Shown: positions 7,823-14,235 of the stretch, piece by piece | Position numbering within the stretch: position 1 is the stretch's first letter | Layout of the letters: every line of letters begins with the position of its first letter | From: Candidatus Aenigmatarchaeota archaeon | GTDB taxonomy: Archaea; Aenigmatarchaeota; Aenigmatarchaeia; JACPZZ01 | DNA: 27,366 nucleotides | NCBI GenBank assembly: GCA_016202795.1 | Contig: JACQNY010000046.1 | Location: forward strand, 1 to 27,366 | Reading direction: 5' to 3' | Notes under the pieces: generated by a model | What the model was told of the DNA's origin: nothing | What the model saw: only the letters and a program-made list of their open reading frames with translations | The model's database searches: none | Position numbers and translations under genes: made by a program

Positions 7823-9325
7823 GTGAATCTGAATGACGGCGATTTGATGGGCGGAATATATCATCCACACGAAACCGTTTTGCTGAAATGTATCTACAGA
7901 CTAAAAGAGCAAAAAGGTTCAGCGGCCTTAGATGTGAAAACCCTTTCCAAGGAATCCGGATTGAACGAGGATTCTGTAAGAAAGGCCGCCTTGTGGCTAA
8001 GCAATAAAGGACTGGTTAAGGTAATCGTCGAAGAAGAGAAAACAGATTCGCTGACAAACGAGGGGATAAAATATTCCAAAACCGGCCTGCCTGAAAGCGA
8101 GCTTTACCGACTAATTGCAATAAAAGGTCCTGCTGAGATCAGGAACCTGAAAGGCCGCGAAATAGCTATAATGTGGGCCAAGAAAAAAGGGTGGATAAAA
8201 ATTTCAAACGGTGTTGTAGAACTACTTTCTCACCCGAAAGACCCATATGAAGACAAGCACCTGCTAAACGACGTGGTTGCGGGGAGTAAGATACCAAAAG
8301 AAAAGTTGGAAGAATTTAAAAACAGAAACTTGGTACTAGAAAAGTCTGTGAAGAAAGAATCGGTGGCAATTACAGGGAAGGGAAGCTCGGAAGCGGAATT
8401 GTTTTTAAAGGCTGGTTTTGGCCCTGATGCAGAAATCGGAAAACTGACTCCGGAAACAATAAAATCCGGGCAATGGAAAAAGGGCTTGCGCTCTTACGAT
8501 GTCACGCTTTCGGCGGGTCGTTTGATAGCCGGAAAAAAACACATAACAACAATATGGGCGGATAAAATAAGGAAAATATTTCTTGACATGGGGTTCAGAG
8601 AGGCGTCCGGGCCTTTAGTAGAGTCGAGTTTTTGGTGTTTTGACGCGCTATATCAGCCGCAAGATCATCCTTCCAGAGAGTTAGCGGATACGTTTTACAT
8701 GAAAAAACCTGCTAGATCCGAATTACCGAATGCGCCGCTGGTAAACGCTGTGAAAACGGCGCACGAAAAAGGCGTCGACGGTTCGACGGGCTGGATGTAC
8801 AAATGGTCTGGCGACATTGCGAAAAAACCTGTTTTGCGCACGCATACGACTGCCGTGTCGGCGAGAAGTCTACAAGGATTGACGGCGCCGGCGAAAATTT
8901 TCTGCATCGGACGGGCCTTCCGCAACGAAACTGTCGATTACAAACATTTGCCCGAGTTCACGCAGGTTGAAGGAATTGTGGCGGACGAAAACGTAACGTT
9001 CCGCGATTTGCTGGGTTACCTTAAAGAATTTTATTCGAGGTTAGGCTTTGATAAAATACGTTTCAGACCAGCTTATTTCCCGTACACAGAAATGAGCGTT
9101 GAGCCGGAAGTTTACTTTGAGGAAAAGAAAGAGTGGGTAGAGCTTGGTGGCGCAGGGATTTTACGTCCCGAAGTTACGAACCCGCTTGGCGTTGATGTCC
9201 CTGTTTTGGCGTGGGGATTAAGCCTCGAAAGACCCATCGCGCTCATGACCGGATTAAACGATATACGAAATTTCTATTTCAAGAATGATTTGAAACTGTT
9301 GCGCGATACGAAGGTGAATGTCTAA
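7823..9325 (+). CDS. pheS: Phenylalanyl-tRNA synthetase alpha subunit
   Basis: Catalytic subunit of the (alpha-beta)2 class II enzyme. The 500-residue chain is the archaeal/eukaryal form: the N-terminal ~200 residues are winged-helix modules (VRKAALWLSNKGLVK), then the catalytic core. Motif 2 contains GRAFRNETVDYKHLPEFTQ (about 360-380) and motif 3 GLSLERPIALMTGLNDIR (about 464-481). A GTG start at 7823 is chosen because a TATA-like TTATTAATC lies about 28 nt upstream; ATG 7847 is the next in-frame option. The stop TAA shares its last base with the first base of pheT, so translation is probably coupled. Confidence 0.96.
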   Translation: MNLNDGDLMGGIYHPHETVLLKCIYRLKEQKGSAALDVKTLSKESGLNEDSVRKAALWLSNKGLVKVIVEEEKTDSLTNEGIKYSKTGLPESELYRLIAIKGPAEIRNLKGREIAIMWAKKKGWIKISNGVVELLSHPKDPYEDKHLLNDVVAGSKIPKEKLEEFKNRNLVLEKSVKKESVAITGKGSSEAELFLKAGFGPDAEIGKLTPETIKSGQWKKGLRSYDVTLSAGRLIAGKKHITTIWADKIRKIFLDMGFREASGPLVESSFWCFDALYQPQDHPSRELADTFYMKKPARSELPNAPLVNAVKTAHEKGVDGSTGWMYKWSGDIAKKPVLRTHTTAVSARSLQGLTAPAKIFCIGRAFRNETVDYKHLPEFTQVEGIVADENVTFRDLLGYLKEFYSRLGFDKIRFRPAYFPYTEMSVEPEVYFEEKKEWVELGGAGILRPEVTNPLGVDVPVLAWGLSLERPIALMTGLNDIRNFYFKNDLKLLRDTKVNV

Positions 9326-10947
9326 TGGCAGTTGTTACTTTTGACCGCAGGGACTTTGAATCGTTGCTGGGCAAAAAATTAAAGGATTCGGATTACACGG
9401 AGAAAGTTCCGATGATCGGCGTGACGACAGAATCGTTAAGTTCGGATTCGGTGAGTTTCGAAGTGTTCCCAAACAGACCGGACATGCTTTCAGCCGAAGG
9501 TTTCTCGCGCGCGCTGAAAGCGTTCGTGGGTGGCGGGAAGAAATTAAAATATCCAGCTGCGAAAGTTTACGGCGGAATTAAAGTCGATAAATCCGTTCAA
9601 AATGTCCGGCCATATGTTGTGTGCGCTGTTGTGCGCAACTTGAAATTAACCGACAGTGTGCTTAAATCGCTCATACAGTTCCAGGAGAAGATACACGAAA
9701 CTTTCGGACGAAAACGCGAGCGCGTTGCGGTTGGGATACACGACGTGTCGAAAATAGAATTTCCGCTGAAATACGCGGCCTACGAACCTTCTAAAATTTC
9801 TTTTGTCCCGCTGGACAAGAAAGAAAAATTAAATCTCGCGCAAATTTTGAAAAAACACGACAAAGGAAAAGATTACGGCTGGATATTGGAAGGCAAGAAA
9901 AAATATCCGGTAATAACGGACGCTAAAAATAATGTTTTAAGCTTCCCGCCAATAATCAACGGCGAGTTGACCCGCGTTACCGGAAAAACGAGGGATTTGT
10001 TTATCGATGTTACTGGAACTTCAAAGCATTACATAAGCAAGACGTTGAACATACTGTGCGCTTCGCTGATAGACAGGAACGCAACTGTGGATGCTGTAAA
10101 AATAGATTACGACAAATCCTCTGAAATAACGCCTGACATGAACTACCAGAAAATAAAACTGGATAAGGATTATTTAAACGGGCTTCTTGACGCGGATTTG
10201 AATGACAACGAATTAAAAACTATCCTGTCTAAAATGGGAATCGAATTCAGCGGCGGGATCGCGCTAGTTCCGTTTTACAGGACCGACGTAATGCACCAGA
10301 TAGACATCGTAGAAGATGTAGCCATCTCGATGGGGTATGAAAAATTCGAACCGCGCATACCGAAGATACCTACGATGGCGGCCCGGAGCGAGTTACAAGA
10401 AAAATGCTCCGCAGCCAGGGAAATAATGATTGGGTTGGGTTTGGAAGAAGTTGTTTCGTTCGTGTTGACGAACAACGAAAAACAGTTTAAGATGATGAAC
10501 GCCCCTGTCGAGGAGGCTGCTACGATACTTAATCCTAAAACGGAAGATTACACGATTTGCAGGAAATATCTTACGCCGTCGTTGATGTCTGTCTTGAGCG
10601 AAAATAAGCACAATGAATACCCGCAGCGTATTTTCGAGATAGGCGATTGTGTGCGCCTGTCCGATAAAGACACGGGCGCGGATAACGTGCGCAAAATCGC
10701 GGTTGCAATCTGTCACGGCAACGCGGACATAAACGAGATAAAATCGGTTTTGGAAACGTTCATGTTGTCTTACGGGACAAATTACGCCTTGAAGAACTCC
10801 TCGCATCCTTCGATGATCAAAGGCCGGTGCGGGGACATAATTGTTGGCGGCAAGAAAATCGGTTTTATCGGCGAAGTCGACCCGCCTGTTTTGCAGAATT
10901 GGGGCTTAGAAAAGCCGGTTGCGGTTTTTGAGATGGTTGTTGAATGA
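9325..10947 (+). CDS. pheT: Phenylalanyl-tRNA synthetase beta subunit
   Basis: Partner of PheS; carries the B3/B4 editing region and structural domains that complete the heterotetramer. The 540-residue archaeal form starts with a B1-like segment containing EVFPNRPDMLSAEGFSRAL. B3/B4 follows, then a B5 module (about residues 267-345) with YQKIKLDKDYLNGLL and PFYRTDVMHQIDIVEDVAISMGY, which is diagnostic. The catalytic-like fold at the end lacks class II active-site residues, as expected. Its start overlaps the pheS stop by one base. The stop abuts the stop of the convergent MinD-like gene with no gap. Confidence 0.96.
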   Translation: MAVVTFDRRDFESLLGKKLKDSDYTEKVPMIGVTTESLSSDSVSFEVFPNRPDMLSAEGFSRALKAFVGGGKKLKYPAAKVYGGIKVDKSVQNVRPYVVCAVVRNLKLTDSVLKSLIQFQEKIHETFGRKRERVAVGIHDVSKIEFPLKYAAYEPSKISFVPLDKKEKLNLAQILKKHDKGKDYGWILEGKKKYPVITDAKNNVLSFPPIINGELTRVTGKTRDLFIDVTGTSKHYISKTLNILCASLIDRNATVDAVKIDYDKSSEITPDMNYQKIKLDKDYLNGLLDADLNDNELKTILSKMGIEFSGGIALVPFYRTDVMHQIDIVEDVAISMGYEKFEPRIPKIPTMAARSELQEKCSAAREIMIGLGLEEVVSFVLTNNEKQFKMMNAPVEEAATILNPKTEDYTICRKYLTPSLMSVLSENKHNEYPQRIFEIGDCVRLSDKDTGADNVRKIAVAICHGNADINEIKSVLETFMLSYGTNYALKNSSHPSMIKGRCGDIIVGGKKIGFIGEVDPPVLQNWGLEKPVAVFEMVVE

Positions 10948-11712
10948 TCAGTCAAAAATAGCGCTGAAAATCCTTGTAATGATGCCCGGATTGCGTTTTT
11001 GGTAATGGAGCCCGATCAACGAATGCGCGAGGCGCGTTATTTCTTCTGACGCGGGCGAGCGCGGATGCGTCTGAATTACGGGCTTGCGCGCGGCTATCGA
11101 CACGGCAACATTCACATCCTCGGGGATTTCGGCAGCTATCGGGACAGATAACATGTCTTCGATTTCCTGTTTTGTCATTTCATGCCTGTGATTTTTAACC
11201 CGATTAAGAACAACTCCCGCTATTTTCTTTCCCTTGTTTTGCACGATCCTTATCGTTTTCAATGCGTCGGCTACAGACGGCAAATCTGGGTTCGTGACTA
11301 AAATTATTTCGCTGGTTGCGTCCATTGCCGACTGCGCTTCGCGACCGAGGCCGGCCGCGGAATCGACTAAAATCATGTCCATTGTTCCGTCAAGGTTTGC
11401 GACGACCTCGCTTAAAACGGCAGGATCAACGCCTTTCATTTCGTCAAACGATATGCCGGCGGGCAATACGTAAAAACCGGCGTCGTGCCTATATACAGCG
11501 TCGCGGATCCTGGCGTTTCCGCGCATCACGTCGTGCAATGTTACTGGCGCGACAGGCATATTTAGATGGAAACCGATGTTGGGCGTTGTTACGTTTCCGT
11601 CGATTACCATTACCTTTTTGTCCAGTTTCGTGACCGCTGACGCCAGGTTGGACACCAATGTTGTCTTGCCTACGCCGCCCTTGCCGGACGTTACGCAGAT
11701 TAAACGTGTCAT
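10948..11712 (-). CDS. MinD/ParA-family ATPase with C-terminal amphipathic tail
   Basis: A P-loop ATPase of the SIMIBI MinD/ParA group. It has the deviant Walker A TSGKGGVGKTTL (signature Lys11, P-loop Lys16), the second motif MVIDGNVTTPN, and Walker B-like MILVDSAAGLG. The last residues, PGIITRIFSAIFD, form a short amphipathic helix like the MinD membrane-targeting tail, so reversible membrane binding is inferred. Partners are unknown; no MinC or MinE is present. ATG 11712 (254 residues) is chosen over upstream in-frame starts because the family begins right before MTRLICVTSGKGG and GGAGG lies about 10 nt upstream. The upstream extension would overlap the neighbouring hydrolase gene. It follows that gene by 40 bases on the same strand, probably as an operon. 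Confidence 0.9.
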   Translation of the reverse strand: MTRLICVTSGKGGVGKTTLVSNLASAVTKLDKKVMVIDGNVTTPNIGFHLNMPVAPVTLHDVMRGNARIRDAVYRHDAGFYVLPAGISFDEMKGVDPAVLSEVVANLDGTMDMILVDSAAGLGREAQSAMDATSEIILVTNPDLPSVADALKTIRIVQNKGKKIAGVVLNRVKNHRHEMTKQEIEDMLSVPIAAEIPEDVNVAVSIAARKPVIQTHPRSPASEEITRLAHSLIGLHYQKRNPGIITRIFSAIFD

Positions 11713-11752
11713 GATTTCTCTACGCCTCCGAAACAAATAAAGTGCAAATTTT

Positions 11753-12700
11753 CTATTCGTGACCGTTTGTGAAAAAATGCCTGAAAAGCAGGTTCTTGTC
11801 CACGCGACCATCCAGAAAAGCGAGCATCCTGTCGAATGGTTTATCTTTTGTTGTGGCGATAGTAAATAGCTCATCGGTGTCCGCTTGGCTAAGCAGGCCA
11901 TGCTCTAGGCACTTCAACGAAGATTCCAGCACAACAGTATCAGGACGGTCCAGTTCTCTGTACCTGCCCTCGGACACGTATACCATCCTGCCAGACATGC
12001 CAACGCCAGGATTCCTTTTTTCAGCCTCGGTTTTCGCCTTGACCAATACCTGCGCGGCTTTGTGCAGGGGCAACGCGCCCCAAACCGGTGCGGTCTCCAT
12101 GAACCCTGCTACGAACGGCTCTGCTATATCCACCCCATTGCCGATGATATCGAATCCTCTCGGATATGTAAGAACCCCGGGCGGGTCTATTCTGTAAAGG
12201 TAAAATTCGTCGTCGATAATGTCAAAATCAAACTTGCCTTTTTTGCCTGCCACCGGCCTTTGCGCACCCCCGAAAACGAGAGTCACATCCAGCAGCGCCG
12301 GTTCTCGCAGCACGCCGTCGATCTTTTCCATTATTTTTTTGCTGAGCCTGCCTTTACGGTAGTCTTCCCACGAGGCGCCTATCGGGTCAAGTTCGAGATT
12401 TTTTATGAGCTCCCGCCTGACTGAGACGTATGCGCCAAGCAGAACATCCTTAAGTTTTTCCGGGTGTTCAAACGCCAGACCTGCTTTCTTGGCCTGCGTA
12501 TAGGCCAAGTCCATTATTTGCCTGCCGAATTCGGCGTGGCCTGCTACGCCGGCAAAAGAATTTGACGTTCCCAGCCTGCGCAGCTTGCGCCCGTGCATCT
12601 GGTAAGTCCTTTCTTCATGGTTTCCCGCGTAAGTCACTTCGCTGTCCGCGTAAGCGATTCCGGCGCCTTTGCCGAGCCTTATCATGCTAACCAATGTCAT
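11753..12700 (-). CDS. Proteasome-superfamily (Ntn) hydrolase-like protein with C-terminal extension
   Basis: I do not know a named family for this 315-residue protein, but its layout follows proteasome beta subunits and HslV. Thr2 directly follows Met1, so methionine removal would expose an N-terminal Thr nucleophile without a propeptide. The expected partners are Asp19 in YADSEVTYAG and Lys39 in MHGRKLRRLG, followed by FAGVAGHAEFGRQIMDLA (HslV reads KVRRL...IAGFAGG at this point). Later landmarks also fit: LYRIDPPG (168-175), IGNG (186-189), and RNPGVGMSG (229-237), where proteasomes have R-D-x-x-S-G. The Asp of that last motif is Asn here, so activity may be altered. An insertion at ~105-165 and a ~65-residue C-terminal extension are unusual. 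The start is strongly supported by TTTAAA 27 nt upstream. MinD-like ATPase follows in the same direction. Peptide hydrolase or ligase activity is inference. Confidence 0.7.
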   Translation of the reverse strand: MTLVSMIRLGKGAGIAYADSEVTYAGNHEERTYQMHGRKLRRLGTSNSFAGVAGHAEFGRQIMDLAYTQAKKAGLAFEHPEKLKDVLLGAYVSVRRELIKNLELDPIGASWEDYRKGRLSKKIMEKIDGVLREPALLDVTLVFGGAQRPVAGKKGKFDFDIIDDEFYLYRIDPPGVLTYPRGFDIIGNGVDIAEPFVAGFMETAPVWGALPLHKAAQVLVKAKTEAEKRNPGVGMSGRMVYVSEGRYRELDRPDTVVLESSLKCLEHGLLSQADTDELFTIATTKDKPFDRMLAFLDGRVDKNLLFRHFFTNGHE

Positions 12701-12724
12701 GTATCCGGAAAGGAGGGTTAGACA

Positions 12725-12730
12725 TTTAAA
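12725..12730 (-). promoter_or_regulatory. TATA box of the Ntn-hydrolase/MinD operon
   Basis: TTTAAA centred 27.5 nt from the ATG at 12700, predicting a leaderless mRNA. That start places Thr at position 2, which matters for the proposed nucleophile. Confidence 0.6.
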
Positions 12731-12732
12731 GG

Positions 12733-12739
12733 AAAAAAA
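12733..12739 (-). terminator. T-tract downstream of tRNA-Arg
   Basis: Seven Ts on the minus strand about 55 nt past the tRNA 3' end, just before the next promoter. Archaeal termination often uses such tracts. Confidence 0.35.
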
Positions 12740-12841
12740 GAGGACGGATAAAGGCGGTTTTTACTCTAAGTTTTCTTTGAAATATTGAATGCGGGCCTGA
12801 TGGGATTTGAACCCACGACCTTTTGCTCCCTTCCCGCAGGG

Positions 12842-12960
12842 AAACTACGTTTGCTAGTTTACCATTCAGGTAAACTGCAGTAGTTTTGCATTTGCAAAAC
12901 TAGCTCCCTACAAAGTAAACCCGATGGTTTACTTGTACAAGTTTGCGTAGCAAACTTTGT
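12842..12960 (-). repeat. Chain of short hairpins in the tRNA-Arg intron
   Basis: Four consecutive hairpins in plus-strand coordinates: AGTTTACC/GGTAAACT (12856-12876, loop 5); TAGTTTTGC/GCAAAACTA (12881-12902, loop 4); AAGTAAACC/GGTTTACTT (12913-12934, loop 4); ACAAGTTTGC/GCAAACTTTGT (12937-12960, loop GTA, one bulge). AAACTA (12842-12847) can alternatively pair with TAGTTT (12855-12860). Arms share GTTTAC and GTTTTGC cores. Confidence 0.75.
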
Positions 12961-13024
12961 ACCGGCCTACCCTTCCTCACTATTAAAATTGTTTTCGGTT
13001 CATCGAGGGAAAGGATAGCCCTGT

Positions 13025-13047
13025 AAGGAAAACCGTAGGTTTTCCTT
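13025..13047 (-). repeat. Short hairpin near the intron 5' end
   Basis: A 10-bp perfect stem AAGGAAAACC / GGTTTTCCTT with a 3-nt loop, TAC on the minus strand. Its centre GAAAACC-TAC-GGTTTTC is identical to the hairpin at 109-135, more than 12 kb away. Confidence 0.75.
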
Positions 13048-13112
13048 GAGGCTAGAAGGCAACCGCTCTGTCCAAGCTGAGCTACAGGCCCACTAGTCGA
13101 CTTACACACCGC

Positions 13113-13124
13113 CTAAAGTTTTAT
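13113..13124 (-). promoter_or_regulatory. TATA-like box of tRNA-Arg
   Basis: Minus-strand AATAAAACTTTAG-type AT-rich stretch about 28 nt from the tRNA 5' base. It overlaps the last codons of the ASCH gene. Confidence 0.4.
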
Positions 13125-13561
13125 TGTTTCCCTTTCCTTATCTTATCCACACTATTTATAGAAATCCACGAAGACATGGACCCAAAACCGCGCTTATCGA
13201 TCCAGAAAGGTTCAATTTTGCTTGGTTCAGATAAAAATACCAGTATGCAGTATTTTTTGTTTTTGAACAACCCGTGGAATTTTTTGAGGTCATGTTCTTC
13301 TATGCCGTCTGCCTTGCCGTATTTGCCTAATATGCGCATCACCTTAGGAGGCGTAAGCGCTGAGAATTGGACGATCTTGCGAACCTTCGATTTTATTCGA
13401 ACCGGCTCTCCGGAGTTTTTGAAGTAAATTGTGTCGCCTGATCCTACCTTATCCCACGGGGCGCACTTTATCATAAGCCAGCGCGACTCTATGCTCTTTT
13501 CGCGGCTTAAAATCTTTTCCGTGAGGCCCCACGATTTTTTCATTATTGCAATGTGGTCCAT
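13121..13561 (-). CDS. ASCH/PUA-like domain protein
   Basis: A 146-residue single-domain protein. KSWGLTEKILSREKSIESRWLMIKCAPWDKV followed by GSGDTIYFKNSGEPV is the ASCH-type layout: the G-x-K-x-x-E-x-R core, here EKSIESRW, then a strand beginning at GDTIYF. ASCH domains belong to the PUA-like fold and are thought to bind RNA or modified nucleosides; the role of this one is unknown. It lies directly upstream of tRNA-Arg on the same strand, and the tRNA promoter overlaps its end. The minus-strand TATA (13573-13582) is only ~16 nt from ATG 13561, so ATG 13543 (Met7) is a credible alternative start, although the DHIAIM residues look conserved. Confidence 0.75.
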   Translation of the reverse strand: MDHIAIMKKSWGLTEKILSREKSIESRWLMIKCAPWDKVGSGDTIYFKNSGEPVRIKSKVRKIVQFSALTPPKVMRILGKYGKADGIEEHDLKKFHGLFKNKKYCILVFLSEPSKIEPFWIDKRGFGSMSSWISINSVDKIRKGKQ

Positions 13562-13796
13562 TTGACTACAACATATATAAATTGGTCCGCATAAATTATG
13601 TTAGATCAGAATGGGAAAAAACACGTATGTCATGCCGTGGAAGATGTTTTGTGTAGTGCACATTACAAGCAATTTGCGCCTGTAAACATTTTCGAATTTT
13701 CTCCCTGGTCGTGAAATTTTTGTTTCTTCTTGCTTCCTTCTGGGAGTCAATTCGCTAGCTTACGCGTTTTCGTCTCACTGGTTCGGGGTGATTGAC

Positions 13797-14138
13797 GTGC
13801 AGTTTGAACAGAAAACGGGTGAATTGGGCCTATTAAGAAGCAGAGTTGCGGGCCTTGAGAACGTGATTAAATTAGGATTACGCCTAACGGAAAAGAAGCG
13901 GATGATTCTCCGGGAGATCGTAAAAATCTCCGGGAGAACAACATTTACGTCGGCTGTTGACCGGGTTTCGCGCGAGTTGTCGATGCCTTACTCGACTGTG
14001 AAATGGAACATGATGCAACTGCGCTCTTCCGGGCTTATCGTGGCCGGGACAAAGGAAAGGCAAAGCCTTCCGATAATCGTCACAGAGTTCGGTATAGCAG
14101 CCGCAGGTGTGCAGGGGTTAGAAACAGACGCTTTGTAA
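13797..14138 (+). CDS. Winged-helix DNA-binding protein, possibly 5'-truncated
   Basis: About 113 residues: a short coiled-coil-like stretch (GELGLLRSRVAGLENVIKLG), then a winged helix in which LTEKKRMILREIVKISG and SRELSMPYSTVKWNMMQLRSSGLI give the helix-turn-helix. It is probably a transcription regulator; the target is unknown. GTG 13797 is chosen because GGGGTGAT (13785-13792) is a good ribosome-binding site four bases upstream; GTG 13788 is an alternative. The frame stays open upstream to 13686 and encodes a hydrophobic stretch (FLLGVNSLAYAF) without a normal start codon, while GTG 13711 in another frame encodes VKFLFLLAS. A single-base frame change would give a membrane-anchored regulator. 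The outer arm of the palindrome at 14121 overlaps its last codons. Confidence 0.6.
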   Translation: MQFEQKTGELGLLRSRVAGLENVIKLGLRLTEKKRMILREIVKISGRTTFTSAVDRVSRELSMPYSTVKWNMMQLRSSGLIVAGTKERQSLPIIVTEFGIAAAGVQGLETDAL

Positions 14139-14193
14139 CTAGAAGCATACCTATACTGTATCGGTATGCTTCAGTTTTCGATGCGTCTGTTTC
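14121..14193. repeat. Nested inverted-repeat element between wHTH gene and leuS
   Basis: Outer arms GAAACAGACGC (121-131 of this kb) and GCGTCTGTTTC (183-193) are an 11-bp perfect inverted repeat. Next come AACT/AGTT (14137-14140, 14173-14176), then GAAGCATACC/GGTATGCTTC (14142-14151, 14163-14172), and a tip ATAC-T-GTAT (14153-14161). The left outer arm is inside the end of the upstream reading frame. The element ends just before the leuS TATA box. It may also act as a transcript 3' end. Confidence 0.75.
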
Positions 14194-14205
14194 AGGTAAC
14201 AAAGG

Positions 14206-14217
14206 TTAAATTATTTA
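14206..14217 (+). promoter_or_regulatory. TATA box of leuS
   Basis: TTAAATTATTTA centred about 25 nt before ATG 14236; a leaderless mRNA is predicted. Confidence 0.5.
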
Positions 14218-14235
14218 CACCTTCAAGTAGATAGC

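Larger units (their letters stand above)
12828..13052 (-). other. tRNA-Arg intron (225 nt) with bulge-helix-bulge splice site
   Basis: Loop bases CTTC (32-35) pair with GAAG near the intron 3' end (12830-12833). This gives a 4-bp helix flanked by 3-nt bulges: T36-A37/G at the 5' site and GG/A38 at the 3' site, a canonical archaeal splice signal. The inner intron helix is weak (two C-G pairs). Inside are a long stem (12964-12976 with 13008-13020, about 12 pairs with G-U wobbles and one bulge) and a chain of short hairpins. The length is far above the usual few tens of bases for archaeal tRNA introns. I find no protein-coding region in it. Confidence 0.8.
12792..13091 (-). tRNA. tRNA-Arg(UCU) with a 225-nt intron
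   Basis: The two halves form one tRNA: acceptor stem GGGCCTG (13085-13091) with CAGGCCC (12793-12799), discriminator G, D-arm GCTC/GAGC, and T-arm GTGGG-TTCAAAT-CCCAT. The anticodon loop reads C-T-TCT-A with anticodon TCT at 13054-13056 and A37, decoding AGA/AGG. The anticodon stem has four pairs plus a G27-A43 mismatch. The intron follows A37. CCA is not encoded. A TATA-like element (13113-13124) lies at the expected distance inside the 3' end of the ASCH gene. Joined exons give a 75-nt tRNA. Two separate tRNA genes are ruled out because each half lacks the complementary arms. Confidence 0.88.

Noticed and set aside
11713..11901. A 63-residue N-terminal extension of the MinD-like ATPase
   Set aside because: It lies in the end of the hydrolase gene, and the P-loop protein normally begins at MTRLICVTSGKGG, which has GGAGG upstream.
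12828..13052. A C/D-box guide RNA inside the tRNA-Arg intron, as in some archaeal pre-tRNA-Trp
   Set aside because: On the minus strand only a partial C box (GATGA) and a distant CTGA are present, more than 100 nt apart, without paired C'/D' boxes.
12792..13091. Two separate or split tRNA genes
   Set aside because: Acceptor, D- and T-arms and the splice-site helix all pair between the two halves on one strand, so a single intron-containing tRNA explains everything.
13611..13685. A 24-codon leader frame starting at ATG 13611
   Set aside because: A TATA-like stretch lies upstream, but there is no ribosome-binding site and no recognisable sequence; too short to support.
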